A stretch of 64,000 nt of DNA from an uncultured Collinsella sp. (lineage in GTDB: Bacteria > Actinomycetota > Coriobacteriia > Coriobacteriales > Coriobacteriaceae): contig CATXXC010000008.1 of assembly GCA_958403385.1 (NCBI GenBank), forward strand, positions 1 to 64,000, in the 5' to 3' direction. Below, piece after piece: positions 42,980-53,309 of this stretch. The position numbers and the translations under genes were made by a program. Positions within the stretch are counted from its first letter, which is position 1; each line of letters begins with the position of its first letter. The notes beneath the pieces are model-generated. The model saw only the letters and a list, made by a program, of their open reading frames with translations, made no database searches and was not told the origin of the DNA.

Positions 42980-43771
42980 ATGATCCTGTACTTTAGTGCG
43001 ACAGGGAACAGCGAGCATGTGGCGCGTCGCATTGCAGCGGCGACAAGCGACAAAGTTATGTCGATTGAGCGCTTTGATGCTGAGATCCTTCACCTTGCTG
43101 TGATGGAAGGCCCCTGTCGGCTGGGGTTTGTCGCCCCGGTATACGCCTGGGGCTTGCCGACGCCAATGATCGAGTTTTTGAAGACTGTCGACCTATCGGT
43201 TGCTGCCGGCACAAAGGGCGGCGAGCGCCCCTATACGTTCTATGTCTCGACATATGGTTCGACGACCGGGCAATCGGTCAAGTTCGCCCGCGATCTGCTA
43301 CACGAGCGTGGGCTCGAGTTAGATGCGGCGATGAGCGTCAAGATGCCCGATACCTGGACGCCTGTTTTCGACCTGTCTGACCCTCAAAAGGTTGAGGGTA
43401 TCAATAGGGCTGCCGAGGCGCAGATTGATGCCGTGATCGAGGCGGTGCGGGCGCGCCGCACGGGCAACATGATGCGCCATCGCGTGCCTCTGTTTGCATC
43501 GTGCGCGTATCACGCAATTGGACTGCCGCGCATGCAACAGACGAGCAAGTTTGCTGTCGATGCCGATCGCTGCATCGGCTGCGGCCTGTGTGCCAAGCGC
43601 TGCCCCATGGCGGCGATTGAGATGCGAGACGGCCTTCCCGTCTGGACAAAGCCGGAGTGCGCAGCCTGCCTTCGTTGCCTGCACTGTTGTCCCAAATTTG
43701 CCATCTCGCACGGTAAGCGCACGGCATCCCACGGTCAGTACAGGCATCCCAAGCCAGGTGTGAGGATGTAG
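42980..43771 (+). CDS. EFR1-type flavodoxin-ferredoxin protein
   Basis: The 263-residue protein combines an N-terminal flavodoxin-like domain (Y-F-S-A-T-G-N-S-E-H-V) with a C-terminal double 4Fe-4S ferredoxin. The second part contains CIGCGLCAKRCP and C-A-A-C-L-R-C-L-H-C-C-P, ending in the EFR1 pattern C-P-K-F-A-I-S-H-G-K-R-T. Such proteins carry electrons in the cytoplasm of anaerobes, often next to flavin or hydrogenase enzymes. The partner here is not evident. The start is the ATG at 42980 with only a weak ribosome site (CAGGGG). Confidence 0.85.
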   Translation: MILYFSATGNSEHVARRIAAATSDKVMSIERFDAEILHLAVMEGPCRLGFVAPVYAWGLPTPMIEFLKTVDLSVAAGTKGGERPYTFYVSTYGSTTGQSVKFARDLLHERGLELDAAMSVKMPDTWTPVFDLSDPQKVEGINRAAEAQIDAVIEAVRARRTGNMMRHRVPLFASCAYHAIGLPRMQQTSKFAVDADRCIGCGLCAKRCPMAAIEMRDGLPVWTKPECAACLRCLHCCPKFAISHGKRTASHGQYRHPKPGVRM

Positions 43772-43786
43772 CGGCCGCTGGCCGCG

Positions 43787-44662
43787 CTACTTCCAAACTG
43801 CGAGCGCGGCGGTGCCCAGGACGATGAGGGCGAGACCGATGGCGCTGCGTCGTGAGAGTTTTTCGTTGAATGCCAGGCGCGCAAATAGTACCGATACGAC
43901 AATCGATAGTTTGTCGATCTGCACCACGACACTCACCTGGCCTGCAGCGATGGCATAGTAATAGAGCAGCCACGATGCTCCGGTCGCGATGCCCGATGCC
44001 GCGAGAAATACGAGCTCGTAGCGGTCTACGTGCACGGCTTGGCCCATCTTGCCTTTAGCTGCCACGATTGCCCATGCCATAACCAGTACCACGCAGGTGC
44101 GGATTGCCGTGGCCAGGTTTGACTCGACGCCTTCGATGCCGATCTTGGCGAGGACGGAGGTGAGTGCTGCGAACATGGCGGCGCCGAGGGCGTAAGCGAG
44201 CCAGGTCCGGTCTTGCTGCTGCTCGGGTCCGGCGGATTGCTGCTTCTCGGTCATTAAAAAAGTGCCGAGGGTAATGACGGCGGTTCCCACGAGCTTAACC
44301 GCAAGGTTGCTCGTCTCGCCAAAAAGCACGATGGCGATCAGCGCGGCGAGCACGGTGCTCATCTTGTCGACCGGTACGACCTTATTGACGTCTCCGATGC
44401 TCAACGCCTTAAAGTAACAGATCCACGAAGCGCCGGTAGCGAGTCCCGAGAGGACGAGAAAGAGCCAGGATCTGGGTTCGATGCTGCCAATGGTTCCAAT
44501 GGATCCAGAAATGCCCGCCATTGCCCAGGCGAAAACGAGCACCACGCAGGTGCGAATGGCCGTCGCGACATCGGAGTCGGTCTGCTTGATGCCGCATTTG
44601 GCCAAGATGGATGTGATGCCGGCAAAGAATGCTGACGCAAATGCTGCGACGACCCACGACAC
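43787..44662 (-). CDS. EamA (DMT) family transporter with near-identical halves
   Basis: The 291-residue protein has ten hydrophobic segments in two EamA repeats. The repeats are unusually alike: V-A-T-A-I-R-T-C-V-V-L-V-F-A-W-A occurs near residue 35 and L-A-T-A-I-R-T-C-V-V-L-V-M-A-W-A near residue 180. This points to a fairly recent or conserved internal duplication. A metabolite or quaternary-ammonium exporter is likely; the substrate is unknown. The start is a GTG at 44662 with GGGGAGG upstream. A GTAGCG..CGCGCTAC hairpin lies across the shared stop region with the convergent ferredoxin gene. Confidence 0.85.
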   Translation of the reverse strand: MSWVVAAFASAFFAGITSILAKCGIKQTDSDVATAIRTCVVLVFAWAMAGISGSIGTIGSIEPRSWLFLVLSGLATGASWICYFKALSIGDVNKVVPVDKMSTVLAALIAIVLFGETSNLAVKLVGTAVITLGTFLMTEKQQSAGPEQQQDRTWLAYALGAAMFAALTSVLAKIGIEGVESNLATAIRTCVVLVMAWAIVAAKGKMGQAVHVDRYELVFLAASGIATGASWLLYYYAIAAGQVSVVVQIDKLSIVVSVLFARLAFNEKLSRRSAIGLALIVLGTAALAVWK

Positions 44663-44801
44663 GGGTGAAATGCCTCCCCAAAGAACAACCGCGCCAGATT
44701 TACGGCGCTCGTCCGATGATACCGTCCCGCCATGAAGCTTTGATATCGCTGTGGTGAGACAGGGGCCATAGTTCGAGAGGGCATTTGGTTAAGGCTCGAA
44801 T

Positions 44802-44982
44802 CGAAGGTGAATGGTTTTCCGCGAAGTGAACGAGTAAATCTGGACCCCTGGAACATGCACACTTTTTCGAACAAAACTGCAGGATTCTTAGACAAAAACC
44901 GCAGGAATTGAGTCCTTAAAAATGTCGATGCTACAGGGTACTGTTTTTACTCGTTCACTTCTCGGAAAAGTATTCACCTTCG
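44802..44982. mobile_element. 181-bp MITE-like element, copy 2
   Basis: The ends are inverted repeats of about 32 bases (CGAAGGTGAATGGTTTTCCG at the left, its near-complement at the right). The interior shares the TGGACCCCTG box, the tandem AAAACTGCAGGATT / AAAACCGCAGGAATT motifs and the TGTCGATG box with copy 1. It lies in the 449-base space between a GTG start and an ABC permease stop; I see no gene in 44663-44801 or 44983-45111. Confidence 0.75.
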
Positions 44983-45111
44983 ATATGCTGACGGTGTCTT
45001 TTTGGTTGCCAAGAACTAGACGGCCTGCTGTGAGGGGCGGTGGTGACGCTATGCCGCCTTGTTTCATTGAAAAAATAAGCGGGGTACCACCTAAGCTTTT
45101 TTAGCTGTCGA

Positions 45112-45810
45112 TTACAGATCGCGTACTCGATAAACCTTGGTGCTGACAGCGCAGCTGATTGCACATAGTGCGAGCGCCAGCACTGCAATTCCTGCACACA
45201 GACAGCCAAGGACGGCGGGATCGGGATTCGCTCCGGCAATCGACATGAGCCAGTTGCTGATGGGGTTGGAGGAACTCAGCATTGCCATGGTGCCGCAGCC
45301 AAACAGGGCAAACAGGCCAAGGGATAGGCGCAGCGCCTCCATGTGTCCAAATCGGAAGAACAGCGGCTGTGCCAAGAATACCATCATGAGGGAGATGAGC
45401 ATTGATGCCGCCGAGGCGGTTGCGATTCCAAAGATCGTCTGTCCCGTCGAAGGAATGCCCGCGCTGTTGAAGAGCGGGATGGAGGCGATGCTCAAAAGCG
45501 TGGCTGCACATGCCATGACGACCGAGAAGACAACGATGCACAGGTAGCGTGCGCAAATAATGTCTTTGCGCGAGAAGGGCAACGTTGCTCGATAACGCTC
45601 CCAGCCGTTTTGGTTATCGTAGCCAGCTAGCGAGTTCATGATTATGATGGGCGACATTGCGCTGACCGCACAGACGCCGGCGCTCATACCGGAATCGCCG
45701 TCTGTCGCGTTGGCGAGGGTCAACACGACGAAGATGAACAGCCCGACACCCGCGATGCTCGGGGTGAGCGTGCGAACGATGGCGAGCTCGGACATAAAGG
45801 CACGTTTCAT
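45112..45810 (-). CDS. ABC-2 type permease
   Basis: The 232-residue protein has six membrane segments and the ABC-2 layout, with no ATPase domain. It is the third gene of an operon (GntR regulator, ABC ATPase, permease) and its start overlaps the ATPase stop by four bases. It probably exports a drug, peptide or lipid with that ATPase. No specific substrate is suggested by the sequence. A cytoplasmic loop has Y-D-N-Q-N-G-W-E-R-Y-R-A, a short motif typical of such permeases near the ATPase contact. Confidence 0.82.
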   Translation of the reverse strand: MKRAFMSELAIVRTLTPSIAGVGLFIFVVLTLANATDGDSGMSAGVCAVSAMSPIIIMNSLAGYDNQNGWERYRATLPFSRKDIICARYLCIVVFSVVMACAATLLSIASIPLFNSAGIPSTGQTIFGIATASAASMLISLMMVFLAQPLFFRFGHMEALRLSLGLFALFGCGTMAMLSSSNPISNWLMSIAGANPDPAVLGCLCAGIAVLALALCAISCAVSTKVYRVRDL

Positions 45811-46688
45811 TTCGAAGTCCCTTTCAGCGTGAGGCGCAGATAGTCGTCAATGGTTGCCCGATCGCAGGGAATCTCGGGGAAGGTCTCGAGCGTTTCGCGA
45901 CGGTTGGGCACGAGCACGTCCACGCTGTAGGCGTGGTGGACGGCACGGGCGCCTTCGACGCAAACCATAAGCTCGGCGGCCTGTGCTTGGGTACAGTGGG
46001 CGATGCCGGCGCGGTCGGTAATATCCTCGCGCGGCAGGTCAAACACAATCGAGCCAGCATCGATGCAGATGACGCGATCAGCGGTGCGATCGAGATCGGA
46101 CGTAATGTGGCTCGAGAGCAACACGCTGTGCTGGCCGTCGGCGACAAAGGCAAGCAGCTCATCAAGCAGTTCCTCGCGTGCCATGGGATCGAGGCCCGCA
46201 GTGGCTTCGTCCAAAACGAGCAGCTTGGCATTGTGGCTGAGCGCGCAGGTAAGTTGCAGCTTCATGCCCATGCCGCGGGAGAGGTCCTTGACCTTTGCCT
46301 TGGGATCGAGGCCAAATCGGCTAATGAGGTCGGCGAAGGTGCCGTGGCTCCAGGTGGGGTACGCCGGGCTTACGAGTGCTTCAACTTCGGTCACCTTGAG
46401 TGTAGAAGGGAAAGGACACGTGTCTAGCACGAGGCCGACACGAGTGCGCAGACAACGCTGCGCTTCACCGGGCGCGTCGGCGCCACAGCGCTGCCCAAAC
46501 AGGTGCACCTCGCCGGCATCGAGTTTGATAAGCCCGAGCGCGGCTCGAATCGTCGTTGTTTTGCCAGCACCGTTGGCACCCACAAAGCCAACGATCTGTC
46601 CGGGCTCTACGGCAAACGTGACATCGCGCAGCGAAAAGCGGTCGCTCACACGGCGTGAGATGCCTCTGAGTTCTAAAAGGTTTTGCAT
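45807..46688 (-). CDS. ABC transporter ATP-binding protein
   Basis: The 293-residue ATPase has a P-loop GANGAGKTTT near residue 39, a signature L-S-R-G-M-G, Walker B L-L-V-L-D-E-A-T-A-G-L-D-P and the H-loop S-S-H-I. The C-terminal 60 residues are typical of ABC-2 exporter ATPases. It overlaps the permease gene by four bases and lies 23 bases after the GntR gene, so all three are one operon. It powers export by the permease. Confidence 0.88.
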   Translation of the reverse strand: MQNLLELRGISRRVSDRFSLRDVTFAVEPGQIVGFVGANGAGKTTTIRAALGLIKLDAGEVHLFGQRCGADAPGEAQRCLRTRVGLVLDTCPFPSTLKVTEVEALVSPAYPTWSHGTFADLISRFGLDPKAKVKDLSRGMGMKLQLTCALSHNAKLLVLDEATAGLDPMAREELLDELLAFVADGQHSVLLSSHITSDLDRTADRVICIDAGSIVFDLPREDITDRAGIAHCTQAQAAELMVCVEGARAVHHAYSVDVLVPNRRETLETFPEIPCDRATIDDYLRLTLKGTSK

Positions 46689-46711
46689 GGTATAGCCTTT
46701 CTTGCAGATGG

Positions 46712-47092
46712 CTACTGCATGGTTTCGGGGGCTACCAGGTCGAGCATCTCGTGCAGCTTGTCGCGCGTGACACCCAAGGCTTCGGCTTGGCTTGCCGCTT
46801 TCGCAAGCAGCTCTTCGATATGGCAGAGCTGGTTTTCGCGCAAGAGCTCTTGGTTGCCCTCGGCGACAAAACAGCCTTTGCCCTGCACGGTGCAGATAAA
46901 CCCGAGCTGCTCCAGGTCGGCGTAGGCGCGCTTGGTGGTGATGACGCTCACGCCAAGGTCGCTCGCGAGTGCACGGATGCTGGGGAGTTTGGCTCCCGCA
47001 GCGAGCGTGCCCGAAAGGATCTGAGCTTTGACCTGCGAGGCTATTTGCTCGTAGATGGGTTTATCGCTCGAATTGGATAGGATGATGTCCAC
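46712..47092 (-). CDS. GntR-family (YtrA-type) repressor
   Basis: The 126-residue protein has only the GntR winged helix (P-I-Y-E-Q-I-A-S-Q-V-K-A-Q-I-L-S-G and L-P-S-I-R-A-L-A-S-D-L-G-V-S) and a short C-terminal helix pair, which is the YtrA subfamily. These repress adjacent ABC transporter operons and respond to antibiotics or envelope stress. The start is GTG with AAGGAG six bases upstream. A TATATA-rich inverted repeat lies just upstream (47117-47153) and is the likely operator. Confidence 0.88.
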   Translation of the reverse strand: MDIILSNSSDKPIYEQIASQVKAQILSGTLAAGAKLPSIRALASDLGVSVITTKRAYADLEQLGFICTVQGKGCFVAEGNQELLRENQLCHIEELLAKAASQAEALGVTRDKLHEMLDLVAPETMQ

Positions 47093-47116
47093 AGCGGCTC
47101 CTTAGCTGATGGGCTA

Positions 47117-47153
47117 CACGTGTATATAACCGGTAAGCACAGTATATATACAC
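47117..47153. promoter_or_regulatory. Probable GntR/YtrA operator
   Basis: GTGTATATA at 47120-47128 is repeated in reverse complement (TATATACAC) at 47145-47153. ACACGTGT, itself palindromic, overlaps the first arm at 47117-47124. The pair lies 28 to 61 bases before the GTG start of the GntR gene, as expected for autoregulation. Confidence 0.65.
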
Positions 47154-47307
47154 TATGCACAGTTACGCAAGAGGCAAATGCTGATTGGGCCGGCTACCCA
47201 GGCCCCAACTGATGAATTTGTCCTGATAGGCGCTCTAGAGCGGGATTTCGCGGCTACAATAGTGCGGTTACAACGACGTAATGCACTCAATGCAAGAAAG
47301 GATCCGC

Positions 47308-48921
<1,614 letters not shown>

Positions 48922-48926
48922 CGCAT

Positions 48927-48965
48927 CGGCGCGGTGGCCCTGCGGGGCTGCCGCGCCGTTTGCTT
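48927..48965 (+). terminator. Intrinsic terminator after prfC
   Basis: GGCGCGG (48928-48934) pairs with CCGCGCC (48951-48957), with an inner GCCC/GGGC stem, followed by GTTTGCTT. Confidence 0.75.
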
Positions 48966-49022
48966 GCCTTATGCCGTGTGAGCGGCTATTATACCCACCG
49001 TCGTCTCAAGACCGGGGCGTCC

Positions 49023-49064
49023 GAGCAGTTCGGGTCCGATATCCTGCTCGTTAAACCTAAAACC
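49023..49064 (+). promoter_or_regulatory. Candidate preQ1-I-like riboswitch before the VUT transporter
   Basis: GAGCAG (49023-49028) pairs with CTGCTC (49044-49049) around a 15-base loop that contains CGGGT. The sequence after the stem, TTAAACCTAAAACC, is A-rich and has ACC(T) blocks able to pair with GGGT in the loop, giving an H-type pseudoknot. The ribosome site AAAGGAG follows directly, so ligand-stabilised folding could hide it. This is the architecture of preQ1-I switches, and the next gene is of a family that imports queuosine precursors. The specific preQ1 contact bases were not verified. Confidence 0.45.
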
Positions 49065-49077
49065 AAAGGAGTACATA

Positions 49078-49800
49078 ATGATCAAGAAGGTCATGGAGGA
49101 CTACAAGGTCCTGTTGCGGAGCATTCCCGCGGCAACGGTTTCGCTGTTTTTCGTGAGCGTCATCATGATGAACCTGCTGGCCAACAAAGAGCTCATCAGC
49201 CTGCCGTATCTGGCGCTCGACTGTGGCTTTGTGGTGAGCTGGGTTTCGTTTTTGTGCCAGGACATGATCTGCAAGCGCTTTGGCGCCAAGGCATCCATCA
49301 AAATCTCTATCCTCGCGCTGCTGGTCAACCTGGCCGTGAGTCTGTGCTTTTGGGCATGCTCGCTCACGCCCGGCATGTGGGGCGCCTACTACGACACGGG
49401 CATGATCGAGGTCAACACTGCCCTTAACGTCACCATCGGCGGCACCTGGTACGTGGTGCTGGGCTCTTCGCTGGCAATGCTCGTTTCTGCCGTGGTTAAC
49501 TCCACGCTCAACCAGTCGCTCGGCCGCATGCTCAAAAAGAATAATTTTGCGAGCTTTGCCTTTCGCTCCTATGTGTCCACGGGCATTGGCCAGTTTATCG
49601 ACAACTTGGTCTTTGCCATTGTGGTGAGCCACACGTTCTTTGGTTGGACCTGGGTGCAGGTCCTTATGTGCTCGCTGACCGGTGCTGTTGCCGAGCTGCT
49701 GTGCGAGGTCTTCTTGAGCCCCGTGGGCTACAAGGTCGTGCGCGGCTGGGAGCGCGAGAATGTGGGCTCCGAGTACCTCGAGCGTCACGCAACCGCCTAA
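49078..49800 (+). CDS. VUT/YhhQ-family transporter (queuosine precursor type)
   Basis: The 240-residue membrane protein has about six helices and the VUT family landmarks: N-L-L-A-N-K near residue 40, D-C-G-F-V-V-S-W-V-S-F-L and Q-D-M-I-C-K-R-F-G at about 55-75, and G-Q-F-I-D-N-L-V-F-A. YhhQ-type members import preQ0, preQ1 or queuosine. A candidate preQ1-like leader precedes it, which supports this use. The ATG has a clear AAAGGAG. The downstream SDR gene follows after nine bases and is probably co-transcribed. Confidence 0.8.
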   Translation: MIKKVMEDYKVLLRSIPAATVSLFFVSVIMMNLLANKELISLPYLALDCGFVVSWVSFLCQDMICKRFGAKASIKISILALLVNLAVSLCFWACSLTPGMWGAYYDTGMIEVNTALNVTIGGTWYVVLGSSLAMLVSAVVNSTLNQSLGRMLKKNNFASFAFRSYVSTGIGQFIDNLVFAIVVSHTFFGWTWVQVLMCSLTGAVAELLCEVFLSPVGYKVVRGWERENVGSEYLERHATA

Positions 49801-49809
49801 GGAGCAAGT

Positions 49810-50490
49810 ATGCGGGTTTTGATCACGGGCGCTTCGGGCGGTATCGGAGCCGCGTGCGTGCAGCGCTTTTTGGATGAGGGCCACGAGGTCGTGGGCTTTG
49901 ATCTGCTGTCGCCGGCGATCGAACACGAGCGCTACCGCCATCTGATCGTTGATGTCCGCGAGCCGGACTCGTTTCCAAGCGACCTTGAGCCCCAGGTGAT
50001 CGTGAACGTTGCCGGTACGCAGGATTCGGCCGACGACATCGCCGCCAACCTGTATGGCACCATCAACGTGACCGAGCGCTACGCCTTTGCGGGGGAGGGG
50101 CTTGCTGCCAAGCCGGCATCGGCTATCAAATCCGTGGTCAATGTGGGGTCGGCGAGCGGGCATACGGGATCGGAGTTTCCCGACTATGCCGCCAGCAAGG
50201 GCGGCGTTATCGCCTACACCAAGAACCTTGCAAACCGTCTGGCGCCGCAGGCTATCGCCAACAGTGTGGACCCGGGTGGCGTTATCACGCCGCTCAACCG
50301 TTGCGTGATGGAAGACGAACACCTGTGGAACCAGATTATGGAGCTCACGCCGCTTAAACGCTGGGCTACCGCCCAAGAGATCGCCGAGTGGATCTACTTT
50401 GTGGGCGTGACCAACCGGTTTATGACCGGACAGAGTCTGTTGATCGATGGCGGCGAGGCCGGCCGCACACAATTTATTTGGCCCGAATAG
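49810..50490 (+). CDS. Short-chain dehydrogenase/reductase
   Basis: The 226-residue oxidoreductase has a Rossmann N terminus (T-G-A-S-G-G-I-G), an N-V-A-G-T motif, and the catalytic residues Y-A-A-S-K preceded by S-A-S-G. The C terminus ends T-G-Q-S-L-L-I-D-G-G-E, typical of classical SDRs. The substrate cannot be told. Nine bases separate it from the transporter gene, with GGAGC before the ATG. It ends at a strong terminator shared with the convergent ung gene. Confidence 0.88.
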   Translation: MRVLITGASGGIGAACVQRFLDEGHEVVGFDLLSPAIEHERYRHLIVDVREPDSFPSDLEPQVIVNVAGTQDSADDIAANLYGTINVTERYAFAGEGLAAKPASAIKSVVNVGSASGHTGSEFPDYAASKGGVIAYTKNLANRLAPQAIANSVDPGGVITPLNRCVMEDEHLWNQIMELTPLKRWATAQEIAEWIYFVGVTNRFMTGQSLLIDGGEAGRTQFIWPE

Positions 50491-50491
50491 G

Positions 50492-50526
50492 AAACGCGCC
50501 CGATGGAAAGCCGTCGGGCGCGTTTT
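50492..50526. terminator. Bidirectional intrinsic terminator
   Basis: AAACGCGCCCGA (50492-50503) pairs with TCGGGCGCGTTT (50514-50525), with T-runs on both sides. It ends both the SDR and the convergent ung transcripts. Confidence 0.9.
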
Positions 50527-50540
50527 TGATGTATCGATTT

Positions 50541-51266
50541 TTAGCCGAGGCAAGTCCAGTCGACGGGGGTCGAGCCGTGCTGTTCGAGTAGCCGATTGGC
50601 AGCGGAGAAGGGGCGCGACCCCATAAAAGCGGGGAGTTCTGCTGTGGCACGGTTGGCCGAAAGCGGCGAGGGGTGCGTGGAGGCCAGGCAGAACTCGTCG
50701 GTTGCCTTGCCCGCACCAGTTGCGTCGAGCTTACCTTCGACCATCTGCTGGGCAAAGCGGCCCCATGCCAAAAAGACTACCGGCTGGGGCAGCTGGCAGC
50801 AGCGTTCGATAACGTAGTCGGTGAGCGTGCTCCAGCCCAGTTTGGCGTGCGAGTTGGCGGCATGCTCGCGCACGGTGAGCGTAGTGTTGAGGAGCAGGAC
50901 GCCCTGTTGTGCCCATGGGGTTAGGTCTCCCGTGGCGGGAATGGGACAACCCAGATCGGCTTTGAGTTCCTTGTAAATGTTGCGCAGGCTCGGTGGCAAC
51001 TTGGTTTGCGTCGCGGGGACCGAGAACGACAGCCCCATTGCCTGGTTGGGTCCGTGATAGGGGTCTTGACCCAAGATGACAACCTTGACCTGGTCGGCCG
51101 GCGTGTAGGCGAGGGCATTGAGGATGTCGTCTTGTGCTGGGTAGATAGTCTGCTCGGCACGCAAAAGGGCGATGCGCTCGAGCAGCTGGTTCGTAGTGTC
51201 ACGTACCGGCTGCGGTGCATCGCCCAACCAAGTTGCTATGTTGCGGTCGCGGGTCGCGGCGTCCAT
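50541..51266 (-). CDS. ung: Uracil-DNA glycosylase (family 1)
   Basis: The 241-residue enzyme removes uracil from DNA. The catalytic water-activating motif is G-Q-D-P-Y-H-G with D68, and the DNA-intercalation loop is H-P-S-P-L-S-A-N-R near residue 200. A-W-G-R-F-A-Q and V-F-L-A-W-G-R are further family segments. It is full length, with AAAGGAGCCCC before the ATG. It acts in base-excision repair of deaminated cytosine or incorporated dUMP. Confidence 0.93.
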   Translation of the reverse strand: MDAATRDRNIATWLGDAPQPVRDTTNQLLERIALLRAEQTIYPAQDDILNALAYTPADQVKVVILGQDPYHGPNQAMGLSFSVPATQTKLPPSLRNIYKELKADLGCPIPATGDLTPWAQQGVLLLNTTLTVREHAANSHAKLGWSTLTDYVIERCCQLPQPVVFLAWGRFAQQMVEGKLDATGAGKATDEFCLASTHPSPLSANRATAELPAFMGSRPFSAANRLLEQHGSTPVDWTCLG

Positions 51267-51354
51267 GGGGCTCCTTTACGTCAGATGCTCTGCTGGCATC
51301 TATTGTAAAGGCGCACCGGTTGCCTTTATGCCGCGGCTGTATGAAGAGTGGGGT

Positions 51355-52257
51355 CTACGAGACGTGCTCGGGCGCTCCTGCCATGCGAGCCTGTCCATGT
51401 GCGCGGAGGCGCGGAAGCTCGACGGTTGCTACCATGACGCCGGTGAGGATGAGGGCGGCGCCAAAGAAGGCGATGGGGCTCAGGACCTCGCCGACCAGGA
51501 AGAACGAAAAGACGGCGGAGCAGACCGGCTCGAGCGAGAAGGCGAAACCGGTGGTCTCGGCGGGCACGTGGGGCTGCACGAGCGTCTGGGTGATAAAGCC
51601 GTAGGCAGAGCAGATGAGCGCGAGGGCAACGACGACCACGATCTCGCTGGGCGTACTGGGAAGTGCGAAACCGCCAAAGACGCATGCGGCAATGCCCGAG
51701 AACAGGCCGCCAAAGCCCAGCTGCCAAACGCCCAGGGACAGCGGATCGACTTCTTCGACAAAGCGCTTGGCCACGATAATGTGGCTGGCATAGATAAAGG
51801 CCGAGAGCAGCATGATGATCGCGCCGGGATTCAGGCTGGTAAAGTCGGCGCCCGAGAGCAGCAGCATGCCGCAGGTGACGATAGCCGTGCCGATGAGCAC
51901 CTTGCGCTCGGGGGCGCGGCGCAGCAGGGCGGCGTTGGCAAACGGCACGATCACGACCGTCAGGCTCTGCAAAAAGCCGGCGGTGGAGGCGGAGGTGAGG
52001 CTGGAGCCCAGGCACATGCAGGTGAGCTCGGTTGCCATAATGGCGCCGATGATGGCGGCACGGACCATAAGGTCGCGGTTGATGCGCAACGCGTGCTTGT
52101 GGAAGAGCAGCAGGCAGACCACAAAGGCGATGATGCAGCGTAGCGCGACGATGCTCGTGGCGTTCATGCTGTCCATGCCGATCTTCATGAGGGGATACGA
52201 AAAGCCCCATGCGACGGGAACGGAAAATGAGAGCGCGATTGCTTTTTTGCGATCCAT
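51355..52257 (-). CDS. EamA (DMT) family transporter
   Basis: The 300-residue protein has ten membrane segments in two EamA repeats, beginning M-D-R-K-K-A-I-A-L-S-F-S-V-P-V-A-W-G-F-S-Y-P. A-L-R-C-I-I-A-F is typical of the first repeat. Its start has GGAGTCCC directly upstream and faces the LysR gene at 52416, so the regulator probably controls it. The substrate is unknown; amino acids, purines and toxic metabolites are all seen in this family. Confidence 0.87.
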   Translation of the reverse strand: MDRKKAIALSFSVPVAWGFSYPLMKIGMDSMNATSIVALRCIIAFVVCLLLFHKHALRINRDLMVRAAIIGAIMATELTCMCLGSSLTSASTAGFLQSLTVVIVPFANAALLRRAPERKVLIGTAIVTCGMLLLSGADFTSLNPGAIIMLLSAFIYASHIIVAKRFVEEVDPLSLGVWQLGFGGLFSGIAACVFGGFALPSTPSEIVVVVALALICSAYGFITQTLVQPHVPAETTGFAFSLEPVCSAVFSFFLVGEVLSPIAFFGAALILTGVMVATVELPRLRAHGQARMAGAPEHVS

Positions 52258-52415
52258 GGGACTCCTTTTGTTACAGAACGGTTTCGCAAAAAGGATTCTG
52301 CTCCCAGATGTGGATGTAGTAAAGCGAATGTATCTTCAGTATGATTAAGAAATACTAATGTTGGCAGAAAAAGCCCTGGCAAAACGTTTTACGGCTGCAT
52401 TGATGTGGAGGTGCG

Positions 52416-53282
52416 ATGGCATCGCGGTATCAGATTGTTTGTATGGTGGTCGATCGCGGCAGTCTTAAGGGCGCGGCGGACGAGCTGGGCTATACGCAAA
52501 GTGCGGTGAGCCAGGCCGTCAAGGCACTCGAGCGCGAGCTGGGTACCACGATTATCGAGCGCGGAAAGCAGGGCGTTTCGCTTACGCGCGACGGTAAGCA
52601 ATATCTGCCGTACCTGCGCCAGATCGTGACTGCCGAGGCCGAGCTCGAGGGCAAGCGCCAGGAGCTGCTGGGGCTTTCGTCGACCGATATTCGCATCGCG
52701 ACGTTTACCAACGTGAGTCGAACCGTGTTGCCGCGCGTGATCCGCGACTTTGGGGCCCTGCACCCGGGGGTACACTTTACCCTTAAGCAGGGCGATTACA
52801 CGCGCAACGCCCAGTGGGTGCACGATGGCGTGGTTGATTTTTGTTTTACGGCACGCGGATTTACCGCGGGGCTCGAGAAGCGTGTGGTCTATCACGACGA
52901 GTTGGTGGCATTGTTGCCGGCGGCGCATCCGCTGACGGCAAAGGAAAAGGTGACACTCGCTGACCTAGCGTCCGAGCCGTTTGTGCTGCTGGATGAAGGC
53001 GAACAGAGCCTGGTGCTCGATGCATTCGCGGCGCATGGGCAGTCGCCGCACGTAACGAGTGAGGTGACCGACGACTACACCATCATGGCGATGGTGGAGG
53101 AGGGCCTAGGCGTGAGCATGCTGTATCGCCGTACCGTTGAGGGCATGCAGGCCGATATTCGCGTACGTCCTATCGTGCATGCCCCCTCGCGCGACGTGGT
53201 GGCCGCCTGGCGCAGCTGGGACACCATGCCTATCGCCACGAGGCGCTTTATCGACTATATGAGCTCGCATATTGTCAATTAA
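52416..53282 (+). CDS. LysR-family transcriptional regulator
   Basis: The 288-residue regulator has the LysR helix-turn-helix at 10-60 (R-G-S-L-K-G-A-A-D-E-L-G-Y-T-Q-S-A-V-S-Q-A-V-K-A-L-E), a linker helix and a periplasmic-binding-fold effector domain to the end. It is divergent from the EamA transporter gene, the classic LysR arrangement, and probably activates it in response to a small molecule. The 158-base space between them holds a T-N11-A type sequence near 52330-52350. TGGAGGTGCG precedes the ATG. Confidence 0.9.
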   Translation: MASRYQIVCMVVDRGSLKGAADELGYTQSAVSQAVKALERELGTTIIERGKQGVSLTRDGKQYLPYLRQIVTAEAELEGKRQELLGLSSTDIRIATFTNVSRTVLPRVIRDFGALHPGVHFTLKQGDYTRNAQWVHDGVVDFCFTARGFTAGLEKRVVYHDELVALLPAAHPLTAKEKVTLADLASEPFVLLDEGEQSLVLDAFAAHGQSPHVTSEVTDDYTIMAMVEEGLGVSMLYRRTVEGMQADIRVRPIVHAPSRDVVAAWRSWDTMPIATRRFIDYMSSHIVN

Positions 53283-53309
53283 TGACTGGCGTGGCGTTGA
53301 GTGCGGTGT

